From contig CAVPAL010000023.1 in the NCBI GenBank assembly GCA_963701435.1, forward strand, positions 124,001-188,000: 64,000 nucleotides of DNA. Reading direction: 5' to 3'. The stretch comes from JAACFF01 sp963701435 (GTDB taxonomy: Bacteria; Chloroflexota; Anaerolineae; Promineifilales; Promineifilaceae). A program made the position numbers and the translations under genes. This document shows positions 35,338 through 43,071 of the stretch, piece by piece (positions within the stretch are counted from its first letter, which is position 1; each line of letters opens with the position of its first letter). The notes beneath the pieces were generated by a model. It had not been told where the DNA came from. It made no database searches and worked only from the letters and a program-made list of their open reading frames with translations.

Positions 35338-36699
35338 CTAAGGATTAACCACACAGCGCAAACCCAAATGATCCAGCCAATTCTCGGGTTGTTCATAATT
35401 CCGGTTGGTGCTTTTCAATGCGCCAATCTCGCTGTTCCAGGCGCCGCCGCGTATTACTTTGGCGTCACCATGAGCAGCGCCCGTCGGGTTATTGAGCTGT
35501 GACTGCGCTGGATATTGCGGGGCGTACCAATCCTGAATCCACTCCCACACGCTGCCGCTCATATTTAACGCCCCAACCCAACTCGCACCTTCCGACATTT
35601 CATCAACGGACCGCAAACCATATTTGCAGCGGTTGAAATGGGCAACGTTACAGGATGGCTCTTCTTCGCCCCAAGGGTAAGTACTGCCGGCAGGGCCACG
35701 GGCAGCATATTCCCACTGCGCCTCACTCGGCAACTGCGCTCCCACCCAGTTACAATAGGCATTGGCGTCTTCCCAGGAAACGCCAACAACTGGGAAATCT
35801 GCCTGTTTGTATCCGGTAATATCAGACAGAGAGGCTGTGCGGCAAACTCCGGCTGCTACGCAACGGCCGTATTGTGCGTTACTCACCTCGGTTTGATCCA
35901 GCCAATAACCGTCTAACGTCACCAGGCGCTGCGGCTTTTCATCGCTGCCGCCATTCTCACTACCCATCTGAAAGCTGCCGCCGGGCACATACACCATGAG
36001 CATTTCATCTCTCTCACGCAGCCAATAATCACCCAATTCGGGGTAATCAGGCATTTGATTTGGCTGCGGCGTACCGACAACCCTTTCCAGGGCGGTATTT
36101 GTCTCTGTAGCCAGCGGCGTTGGTGAAGCTTTTCCCCTCACTATCATAGCTGCATCGAGGGTCTGCACTGCCGGAATTTGATCAACAAACCCAACTGACG
36201 AGGCGCCCAAACTCACAACAAGTATTCCCAAAAACAGCAATGCAAATACAATCCAGCCGGGCATGTAATTTCGAAGCATGACTTTAAAAGCCAGTTCAGA
36301 TGTTCCACCGGGGGAGAGTTCAATTGAATCCGTAGTTTCTGTAACCGAAGCAGGCAATCTCTTAACCCGTGAATAAGATGACTGGGCCAGCTCAGTGGCG
36401 CGGTGGGCATGATTAGCGATATTGCCGAAAATCTGACGGGGACGGTCACTTATGGGGCTGATTCGTTCATCATGTGAGAAAGCAGCAGGATTGACCTGAT
36501 GCAATGCCGTCTGCAGCTCGGAGAAACGGCCGTTTCTGCGACAGCTATCCAGAAGCAGATCAACAATACGACTTTTCGTCATGCTTGCCGTCAATTCGTC
36601 ATATACATCTGGAAAATAATCGAAGCAAATTGCCCGTAAATCTTCTTCCGCTACAAACCGAACAATTCGACGACGAATTCCAATACGTTTGCTCGTCAT
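35338..36699 (-). CDS. Effector-associated domain + membrane segment + formylglycine-generating-enzyme domain
   Basis: Three parts. The N-terminus (about residues 5-70) has FVAEEDLRAICFDYFPDVYD and SRIVDLLLDSCRRNGRFSEL, resembling the small helical effector-associated domains (EAD7-like) of predicted conflict systems. A membrane segment lies around 155-175 (AFKVMLRNYMPGWIVFALLF and following). The C-terminal FGE/SUMF1-type domain runs from about 225 to 450 (PGGSFQMGSENGGSDEKPQR, LDQTEVSNAQYGRCV, SWEDANAYCNWVGAQLPSEA, YPWGEEEPSCN, VWEWIQDWYAP, VIRGGAWNSE). It may be a sensor or ligand-binding module rather than a true sulfatase-activating enzyme. The ATG at 36699 is preferred; a GTG at 36732 is also open. 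Confidence 0.8.
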   Translation of the reverse strand: MTSKRIGIRRRIVRFVAEEDLRAICFDYFPDVYDELTASMTKSRIVDLLLDSCRRNGRFSELQTALHQVNPAAFSHDERISPISDRPRQIFGNIANHAHRATELAQSSYSRVKRLPASVTETTDSIELSPGGTSELAFKVMLRNYMPGWIVFALLFLGILVVSLGASSVGFVDQIPAVQTLDAAMIVRGKASPTPLATETNTALERVVGTPQPNQMPDYPELGDYWLRERDEMLMVYVPGGSFQMGSENGGSDEKPQRLVTLDGYWLDQTEVSNAQYGRCVAAGVCRTASLSDITGYKQADFPVVGVSWEDANAYCNWVGAQLPSEAQWEYAARGPAGSTYPWGEEEPSCNVAHFNRCKYGLRSVDEMSEGASWVGALNMSGSVWEWIQDWYAPQYPAQSQLNNPTGAAHGDAKVIRGGAWNSEIGALKSTNRNYEQPENWLDHLGLRCVVNP

Positions 36700-36842
36700 G
36701 CCCCCATTATTAGCGCCAGTCAAGCCCCTCACCCTACGCGGCGCCCACGAAATATCTACCGGATACGTTCGTTAAATGATCAAATTATGGGAAAATGGTC
36801 ACATTTTTAGCACTACGCGAATCACAACGTCGGTTTTGGACG

Positions 36843-37472
36843 TTAGTGAGCAGGCATTTTGACTGGTCTGCGATGGCTGTGCCAATACCAGACAATCCAC
36901 GCACCCAGGGCCACACACAACCAGGTCAAAAGCAAAAAAGTCCATTGAATAGCCGCTGAAGATGACGTCCCAATTGGATCGGCGGGATGCAAGACCAATG
37001 GAGTCGCGCGCACATTCCAGGCCACATATCCTCCCAGAGTTGCATATAAAAAACCGCGAAGACGCACCCAGGGCAGCCAGTCACCCAAGATCAATACGAT
37101 GATGGACAGGGCTAAAATATTAAAAGTCATGTGATTGCGTGGTTCATTCCAGGCAATACCGCCCCAGGTAGAGCGCTGCGCCAAAATGCTGATCAAAAAA
37201 CCTATCGTGAACAAACCCAGCGCCACCCAGCCAACCTTGCTGGCCCAACTTTGCCATTTCCAACTGCCGCTAAACGCAACCAGCAGCCCGACAGCGCCGG
37301 TCAGGTAAAATCCCAACATACCGGCGCGCGTAAAAGCAACATGCACATAAACAAACTTAATAGCGTTTCCAATAGTTTGTTCAGCCGGCGAAGTCAAGAC
37401 AATGGCAAATCCGGCCAATAGAATCAAAGCCAAAATTAGCCAGGTAACTTGTTTTTTTCTATATTGCTGCAT
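36843..37472 (-). CDS. Membrane protein distantly like CcmC/CcsA cytochrome c assembly proteins
   Basis: A 209-residue protein with about six membrane segments. It has a haem-handling look: IKFVYVHVAFTRAGMLGFYL resembles the first conserved His segment, STWGGIAWNEPRNHMTFNIL replaces the usual tryptophan-rich WGxxWxWD(A/P)R motif, and a later His appears in VLHPADPIG. The order is like CcmC, but the WWD motif is weakened and no ccm/ccs partners are nearby. I call it CcsA-like with moderate confidence. Confidence 0.55.
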   Translation of the reverse strand: MQQYRKKQVTWLILALILLAGFAIVLTSPAEQTIGNAIKFVYVHVAFTRAGMLGFYLTGAVGLLVAFSGSWKWQSWASKVGWVALGLFTIGFLISILAQRSTWGGIAWNEPRNHMTFNILALSIIVLILGDWLPWVRLRGFLYATLGGYVAWNVRATPLVLHPADPIGTSSSAAIQWTFLLLTWLCVALGAWIVWYWHSHRRPVKMPAH

Positions 37473-37478
37473 TAATTT

Positions 37479-37931
37479 TTAATTCCAAAAGTTTTCATGA
37501 ACACGAGCCGCAGCATCCGGCAGTACTGGACCAATGACTTCAACCAGAGGCGCGCCACGCCCAAATAGTTCGCGACAAGGAATCACAAACGCGCCGCCGG
37601 CCAGCTCGCCCAGAGTTTGAGCAGAACAGCCATAAATCACGCGTGGAATTCCGGCCCAGAAAATAGCGCCGGCGCACATGGCGCATGGTTCAGTGCTGGT
37701 GTAAAGGCTTGCCTGGCCGAGTATTTCAGCCGGAAAAAGGCGTGAGGCTTCACTCACCAGGTTTAATTCAGCATGACGAGTCACATCATGATCGGTGTTA
37801 ACGCTGTTCTTGGCGGTCAGAATCACTTTGTCGTCAACGATAAGCAGTGCGCCAAAAGGATGGTTGCCTTCTTGACGGGCCTGCCAGGCAAGATCAATCG
37901 CCTGCTGCATAAATTCAGTATCGCGGGTCAT
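37479..37931 (-). CDS. Cytidine/deoxycytidylate deaminase-family nucleoside deaminase
   Basis: A 150-residue zinc deaminase. The catalytic H-A-E lies in DVTRHAELNLV and the other two zinc ligands in TSTEPCAMCAGAIFWAGIPR. The GNHPFGALLIVDDKVIL strand matches guanine-deaminase and TadA-like proteins. The C-terminus (REL-F--GAPLVEVIGPVLPD) resembles guanine deaminase-type members more than tRNA-specific TadA, but the substrate is not certain. It overlaps the xseA stop by four bases. Confidence 0.85.
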   Translation of the reverse strand: MTRDTEFMQQAIDLAWQARQEGNHPFGALLIVDDKVILTAKNSVNTDHDVTRHAELNLVSEASRLFPAEILGQASLYTSTEPCAMCAGAIFWAGIPRVIYGCSAQTLGELAGGAFVIPCRELFGRGAPLVEVIGPVLPDAAARVHENFWN

Positions 37932-39175
37932 GGGGATTCCTGTTTATCTGCCGCGATTTTTTTCGTAACAACAGCATCGACTGCGCCGTCATTAATTTGA
38001 ATCGTAACGGATTGATCAATTTGCACCTTACGAATGCTGTTGATAATACGGCCGTCTCCGTCCCGCACAATCGCATATCCACGCGCCAATGTCGCCAGCG
38101 GGGAAACGGCCGTTAAACGGGCATGGTACACATCCAGTTTTGCTCTCTGCATTGCCAGATAGCGTTCAACAAAACGATCCAAACGCATCATCAAGCTGTC
38201 CAACCGCTGCCGATTATGATCCAGGCGGGAGCGCGGACTCAATAACAAAAGCATTTGCGTCTGAGACTGAACCTGCCACCGCTTTTCCTGGAGCGCCGCC
38301 TCAATCAAACCCGTCAATCGCTGCCGATAATCTAAAAGCGCCATCCAAAAATCAGACAGGTCAGGGACAGCAAGTTCAGCCGCTGCCGAGGGCGTCGGAG
38401 CGCGTAAATCAGCTACGAAATCAGTGATCGTAAAATCTGTTTCATGCCCCACTCCGCTTATAATAGGATGATGAGCTGCAAAAACGGCGCGCGCAACGCG
38501 TTCATCATTAAACGCCCATAAATCCTCCATTGAACCACCGCCGCGCGCAATAATGATGGTATCAATGTCGGAACGGCCGTCCACCCATTGCAGCGCGCGG
38601 ACAATCTGGGGCGGCGCCAGATCGCCCTGTACCAAAGTCGGGGCAATTAAAACTTCTACTAACGGGCAGCGGCGCTGTAACACATTAAGCATATCACGTA
38701 GTGCAGCCGCATCCGCCGAGGTCACAATACCAATTTTGCGCGGGAACGGGGGGATGGACTGTTTCCTCTTGGGATCAAACAATCCATCAGCAGCCAGATG
38801 TTCTTTTAAACGCTCAAAAGCCAGCGCCAATTCGCCGCGCCCGGCCGGAAGCAAGCGTTCGGCATAAAGCTGATACGCTCCACTGGCCGGGTAGACAGAA
38901 ATGCGCCCACGCGCCAGCACAGCATCTCCATCACGTGGCTCAAAACGCAGGCGCTGCGCCGCACTGCGCCACATCACGCACTTGATCTGCGCCTCTTCAT
39001 CTTTGAGCGTAAAATACAAGTGGCCAGAGCGCGCCTGCGTAAAGTTGGAAATCTCTCCTTCTACCTCCACATCTTGCATGCGAAAGTCGATTTCAAACAA
39101 CTCACGAATATAATCAGTCAGCTCTGATACTGACCAGACAGCGCTGTCAGCGTCTTGATTCGATAAAAAGCCCAT
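37928..39175 (-). CDS. xseA: Exodeoxyribonuclease VII large subunit
   Basis: Catalytic subunit of exonuclease VII, which degrades single-stranded DNA. The 415-residue product has an OB-fold N-terminus (ISNFTQARSGHLYFTLKDEE, AQIKCVMWR), the catalytic region with IIIARGGGSMEDLWAFNDER and PIISGVGHETDFTITDFVAD, LRAPTPSAAAEL, a coiled central helix and the final RGYAIVRDGDG segment. The small subunit xseB is not next to it. Confidence 0.95.
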   Translation of the reverse strand: MGFLSNQDADSAVWSVSELTDYIRELFEIDFRMQDVEVEGEISNFTQARSGHLYFTLKDEEAQIKCVMWRSAAQRLRFEPRDGDAVLARGRISVYPASGAYQLYAERLLPAGRGELALAFERLKEHLAADGLFDPKRKQSIPPFPRKIGIVTSADAAALRDMLNVLQRRCPLVEVLIAPTLVQGDLAPPQIVRALQWVDGRSDIDTIIIARGGGSMEDLWAFNDERVARAVFAAHHPIISGVGHETDFTITDFVADLRAPTPSAAAELAVPDLSDFWMALLDYRQRLTGLIEAALQEKRWQVQSQTQMLLLLSPRSRLDHNRQRLDSLMMRLDRFVERYLAMQRAKLDVYHARLTAVSPLATLARGYAIVRDGDGRIINSIRKVQIDQSVTIQINDGAVDAVVTKKIAADKQESP

Positions 39176-39307
39176 AAAATTACCGTGTGGATTTTAACCG
39201 TTTCCAAGATAACCGTAAACAAAAAACGCCAGATCATTACATATTCTTTGACCGGGAATGTGGCTGTTGCTAAAATCCGCATAAATAGTTTTGTCTGGAG
39301 GTGACAT

Positions 39308-39655
39308 CTGGAAAGTTTAGACCTTGCCCATCTGCTTGTCGACACGATCGAAGATAAGAAGGGGGGCGATATTATTTTATTGGATATTCGCGACCACAAT
39401 GTTTTTGCCGACTTTTTTTTAATCTGCAACGGTGAAAATGAACGCCAGTTACAAGCCTTAGCTGAAAATATAACCTTTGACGCCAAAAAAAAAGCTGATG
39501 TAAAGGCCCTGGGAATCGAAGGTGAAGCCAAGAAAGGGTGGGTTTTAATCGATTTTGGGGATCTCGTCGTTCACATTTTCTCGCCCGATAAACGTCAATA
39601 TTATCAAATTGAAGATATTTGGGATCGCGGGCATGTTGTTTTGCATATGCAGTAA
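39308..39655 (+). CDS. rsfS: Ribosomal silencing factor RsfS
   Basis: Binds L14 and blocks subunit joining under starvation. The conserved N-terminus (SLDLAHLLVDTIEDKKGGDI, then ILLDIRDHNVFADFFLICNG) is open only from a CTG at 39308; upstream a stop (TGA) closes the frame. The CTG has a strong ribosome-binding site (GGAGGTGA, 39297-39304) six bases away, so I take it as a non-standard start. The next possible start (TTG, 39380) would remove the first strand. The motif WVLIDFGDLVVHIFSPDKRQ and the end are normal. Product 115 residues. It is the first plus-strand gene and is convergent with ndk. Confidence 0.88.
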   Translation: MESLDLAHLLVDTIEDKKGGDIILLDIRDHNVFADFFLICNGENERQLQALAENITFDAKKKADVKALGIEGEAKKGWVLIDFGDLVVHIFSPDKRQYYQIEDIWDRGHVVLHMQ

Positions 39656-39694
39656 TCAGGTATCGAGCGGATAAATCAGACCCTATTTGCCAAA

Positions 39695-39727
39695 TAAAAA
39701 AGCGCCTTATGGGGCGCTCTTTTTTTT
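39695..39727. terminator. Bidirectional terminator between rsfS and ndk
   Basis: AAAAAAGCGCC, loop, GGCGCTCTTTTTTTT: a GC stem flanked by an A-tract and T-tract, so it works on both strands, ending rsfS (+) and ndk (-). Confidence 0.9.
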
Positions 39728-39795
39728 AGCCGGTCGTTTTGGAAATTCACAGCAGATTTTTTGAATACGTACTGTGAATATTTTCTGTAAACTTT

Positions 39796-40245
39796 CTATT
39801 CTCGAATCCACACTTCCGTGGTTCGATCCCACTCAACCAATTCTGAATCGGAGAAGAAAAGGCCGGCCTCTTTGAGACCGTTTTCCGGGCTGTCTGATCC
39901 ATGAACCAGATTACGGCCGATTTCCATGCCAAAATCCCCGCGAATCGAACCCGGAACTGCGTCAACCGGATTTGTGGCGCCGATTGTATTGCGCGCTGCA
40001 TTAATGGCGTTTTTGCCCTCCCAGACCATGGCCACAACCGGGCCAGAGGTGATGTATTCCACCAGGCTGTCATAGAAAGGTCGCCCTTGATGCACAGCAT
40101 AATGCCTGGCGGCTAATTCAGGTGACATCTGGATTAATTTCATACCGATTAATTTCAAACCACGTTTTTCAAAACGGGCAATTATTTCTCCAACCAAGCC
40201 TCGCTGTACGCCATCGGGCTTAGCCAAAATTAAAGTACGTTCCAT
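39796..40245 (-). CDS. ndk: Nucleoside diphosphate kinase
   Basis: Balances nucleoside triphosphates by transferring a phosphate through a His intermediate. The 149-residue product has TLILAKPDGVQRGLVGEI, RFEKRGLKLIGMK, and the active-site segment with NLVHGSDSPENGLKEAGLFF (catalytic His). Length is normal. A 121-bp gap with nested inverted repeats precedes it. Confidence 0.96.
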   Translation of the reverse strand: MERTLILAKPDGVQRGLVGEIIARFEKRGLKLIGMKLIQMSPELAARHYAVHQGRPFYDSLVEYITSGPVVAMVWEGKNAINAARNTIGATNPVDAVPGSIRGDFGMEIGRNLVHGSDSPENGLKEAGLFFSDSELVEWDRTTEVWIRE

Positions 40246-40287
40246 CTAACTTTTCCTTGTTCAAATGTAACTATTCAGGTACCCGGG

Positions 40288-40343
40288 AGACCTGTCAGGT
40301 TTTGCCCTTAAGGACAATTGCTTCTCGAGTAAACCACAGGTCT
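40288..40343. other. Inverted repeat upstream of ndk
   Basis: AGACCTGT (40288-40295) pairs with ACAGGTCT (40336-40343) around a 40-base loop, nested inside GTAAC (40267-40271) and GTTAC (40353-40357). It fills the ndk/TPR gap. Possible leader or terminator; no clear T-tract. Confidence 0.35.
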
Positions 40344-40366
40344 AGCTGTATGGTTACGTTCAAATT

Positions 40367-41851
40367 TTATAAATTGTCCAGAAAACCTTGCTGATAGATT
40401 TCCATCGCTTTCTGGTTACGTCCGGTGCGCAAGTAAGCATCACCCAACAGATAACGCAAGCGGCCAATTTCCGGGTGTGTAGTAACGGCCGTTTCCAAAG
40501 CCTTCACCACTTGCTCCAAATCATCCCCTTGCTGTAACAAATTTTTATATACCGCCAGTGCAGCGTCATACTCGCCAGACTCAAGCAGTTTTGCAGCCTG
40601 GTTCACAGAAGGCGCTTCATCCTGTGAAGGCGGTGCAGCCGCATGATCTTGCTGTGGCGCTTTAGAACTGACTTTTTGTGCGGCCACCTGCTCCATCCAG
40701 GCCACCGCCTCGTCCGGATCATCCGGTAAGGCCGCCAAAATATCATCATCAGACGAAGCTGAGTCTGCTTCACCTTGCGGTGACTGGACATCTTGCGCAT
40801 CGGTGGGTGTTTTCATCCCTGCCTGTACGCCGGCAACATAAATAGCCGTTACCGCTTCTTCGACACCGTCCCCTTCACCGGTAAGATTTTCCAGCCAGGC
40901 AAGCGCTTCGTCCGGGTCTTCGGGTATTTCATCAGCCAAATTTCCCCAGTCGACCGGCGTCTTGGCAACTGGCGCTGTTTTCACAACCGCAACTGCAAAA
41001 AGTCCCGCTGGCAGCCGCCTGCTTTCTCCAGCCGCAAGTTGGTCAACCTGCTGCAAAACCGCTTCAAGGTTAACATTATTATAGACGCTGCTGATCTTTA
41101 CCTTGTCAAAAGTGACGCCTTCATCACGCGCCACCTGCTCCAGAAATAACAAAGCTTCCTCCAATGGAATCGAGAGCGGCAAAGTTTCATCTGCATCTGC
41201 ATTATTTTCTGTTGGCGTAACAACCTGTGAAATAATTTCAGAAGCAAGCAAGCGGTCCGCAACGCTGGGTAATTCCTCAAGGGGTGAACTTTGATCCCGC
41301 GCCAGTTGCTCTAGCCAGGAGATGGGATCTTCCAGCAGTTCCATATTTTCAACCCCACTTTCATCCTGTGGCGCACCAATTGCGGCCGGCGGGATATACT
41401 GATCGATATCTTGATCACTCATCAAGCGAGTTGGCATTTCCTCAATGGGCATACCGCGGTCAGCAGCCAGCTTCTCAAGCCATGCCATCGCATCTTCCAG
41501 GTTATTGACCGGCTGCGCTCCCTCTGAATCTTGTTCTAATCGAGGATCTGGCGCAGGTGGTCCGTCCGATTCAGGAACTTTTGCGGCCTGGTCTCCATCA
41601 GCAGGCCATTGCAAGGTAGGCATTTCGAAATCACGCGGCTGGTCTACCCCGGCCCGTTCCGGTTTTTGTTCTGAAGGCATATTTGAATCAGGCTCAACAG
41701 GCTGGCGGGCATCACTTTCGTTGGGGTCAGGCTCATCCCTGGCAGCCAACTCTTCGACCCACTCCATCGCTCGTTTTAAGTCATCGTCTAGATTGTCTGT
41801 CTGATTTTGTGCGCCCTCAGGAACTTTTCCTTGAGCGTTTGATTCACTCAT
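40367..41851 (-). CDS. Acidic TPR protein with repeated 'AWLE-LA' modules
   Basis: A 494-residue acidic, soluble-looking protein starting at the ATG at 41851 (GGAGG eight bases upstream). Modules of about 22 residues recur: AMEWVEELAARDEPDP, AMAWLEKLAADRGMPIEEMP, PISWLEQLARDQSSPLEELP, ALLFLEQVARDEGVTFDKVK, ALAWLENLTGEGDG, AVAWMEQVAAQKVS. The last 80 residues form two TPR-like helical pairs (AKLLESGEYDAALAVYKNLL, LGDAYLRTGRNQKAMEIYQQ). Between modules it is polar. Function unknown; a scaffold or assembly role fits. It lies upstream of ndk. Confidence 0.8.
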   Translation of the reverse strand: MSESNAQGKVPEGAQNQTDNLDDDLKRAMEWVEELAARDEPDPNESDARQPVEPDSNMPSEQKPERAGVDQPRDFEMPTLQWPADGDQAAKVPESDGPPAPDPRLEQDSEGAQPVNNLEDAMAWLEKLAADRGMPIEEMPTRLMSDQDIDQYIPPAAIGAPQDESGVENMELLEDPISWLEQLARDQSSPLEELPSVADRLLASEIISQVVTPTENNADADETLPLSIPLEEALLFLEQVARDEGVTFDKVKISSVYNNVNLEAVLQQVDQLAAGESRRLPAGLFAVAVVKTAPVAKTPVDWGNLADEIPEDPDEALAWLENLTGEGDGVEEAVTAIYVAGVQAGMKTPTDAQDVQSPQGEADSASSDDDILAALPDDPDEAVAWMEQVAAQKVSSKAPQQDHAAAPPSQDEAPSVNQAAKLLESGEYDAALAVYKNLLQQGDDLEQVVKALETAVTTHPEIGRLRYLLGDAYLRTGRNQKAMEIYQQGFLDNL

Positions 41852-41905
41852 CTCGACATCCTCCAAAAACCTGTTTTCATCCCGCCTCATTATGCGAGGA
41901 TTCGT

Positions 41906-42940
41906 CTAAGCAGGCAAGTATCGCGCCTTCAATTGATCCAGTAAAGCAGACACATCTTGCTCAAGTTCTAATGTTGGGCCAAAAGGATCTAATATGACAT
42001 CTTTACCCAATAACGCATTAAACACATTGACGATGCCATATGCAAGTACATCCAATTGATAGCCGCCTTCTAAAACAAAAAGGATACGGCCGTTACACAC
42101 TTCATCCGCCAGTTGCAGCAGCATTTGCGTCAGCCAACCATAACCTTTTAAACTTAAGTTAGCCATTGCGAGCGGATCACGCCAGTGGGCATCGAATCCG
42201 GCCGAGACAAATATCATCTCCGGCGCAAAGGTGCGTACTTTGGGCAAAACAATGTCCTTCATCGCGCGCAAATAGCCAACGTCACCAACGCCGGGCGGAA
42301 AGGGGACATTGATTGTATAGCCCTGACCTCGACGGGTACCAATTTCAAACATACCCCCAATTCCAGGATAAAAATAACGCGCAAAAAGATGCAGTGAAAC
42401 AAATAAAACGCTGTCATCTTCATAAAAAATGTCCTGCGTGCCATTGCCATGATGCACATCAAAATCAAGAATTAAAACCCGCTTGAGATTGTGAGCCATT
42501 TGGGCATGTCGCGCAGCAACGGCTACGTTGTTAAACAAACAAAACCCGCTTATCCGGTCTGTTTCAGCGTGATGGCCGGGAGGACGCACCAGCGCAAAGC
42601 CATTTTTAGCCTTACCGGCTAAAATCTGATCCACTGCCTGACAACAGCCGCCTGCCGCCAATCGAGCCAGATCAAAACTCTCAGCCGTTGCGTAGGTATC
42701 GCCATGATCCAACAGCCCTCCGCCTCCAACGCTGACCTGCCGCACAAATTCAATCAGGCCTTTTGTATGGACACGACGTAACTGGTCATTGCTTGCAAAT
42801 GCAGGCGCAACGGCCGTTATTGCATTCATCACGCCAAACTCATCCAGCGTCTGCTCTAAACCTGCCAGCCGGGCATGATTTTCAGGGTGATGGACTTTTG
42901 TATGGGCTAACGCCGGCGCATAAACCATAATCGTCGACAT
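41906..42940 (-). CDS. Histone deacetylase family protein (AcuC/acetylpolyamine amidohydrolase-like)
   Basis: Zinc amidohydrolase that probably removes acetyl groups from small molecules or proteins. The 344-residue product has RPPGHHAETDRISGFCLFNN, DFDVHHGNGTQDIFYEDDSV (two active-site His and metal ligands), ISAGFDAHWRDPLAMANLS-like SAGFDAHWRDP with the metal Asp, and LEGGYQLDVLA. All key residues are present. Bacterial substrates vary (acetylpolyamines, acetoin-utilisation). Confidence 0.92.
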   Translation of the reverse strand: MSTIMVYAPALAHTKVHHPENHARLAGLEQTLDEFGVMNAITAVAPAFASNDQLRRVHTKGLIEFVRQVSVGGGGLLDHGDTYATAESFDLARLAAGGCCQAVDQILAGKAKNGFALVRPPGHHAETDRISGFCLFNNVAVAARHAQMAHNLKRVLILDFDVHHGNGTQDIFYEDDSVLFVSLHLFARYFYPGIGGMFEIGTRRGQGYTINVPFPPGVGDVGYLRAMKDIVLPKVRTFAPEMIFVSAGFDAHWRDPLAMANLSLKGYGWLTQMLLQLADEVCNGRILFVLEGGYQLDVLAYGIVNVFNALLGKDVILDPFGPTLELEQDVSALLDQLKARYLPA

Positions 42941-43016
42941 GAATGAATGTCCTTCCGCGTTTCACCTAACATGCATAGCGTTCTTAATTCATGCCCCATT
43001 ATACCCAGAATTAAAA

Positions 43017-43040
43017 GAGGAGCGTATAAAAACGCTCCTC
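43017..43040 (-). terminator. Terminator of the K+-dependent pyrophosphatase gene
   Basis: GAGGAGCGT (43017-43025) and ACGCTCCTC (43032-43040) pair perfectly around ATAAAA; on the minus strand TTTTAATTC follows. It lies 32 bp after the stop. Confidence 0.8.
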
Positions 43041-43071
43041 CGATTCAATCCTGGTTGCGCGTCAATGACGA

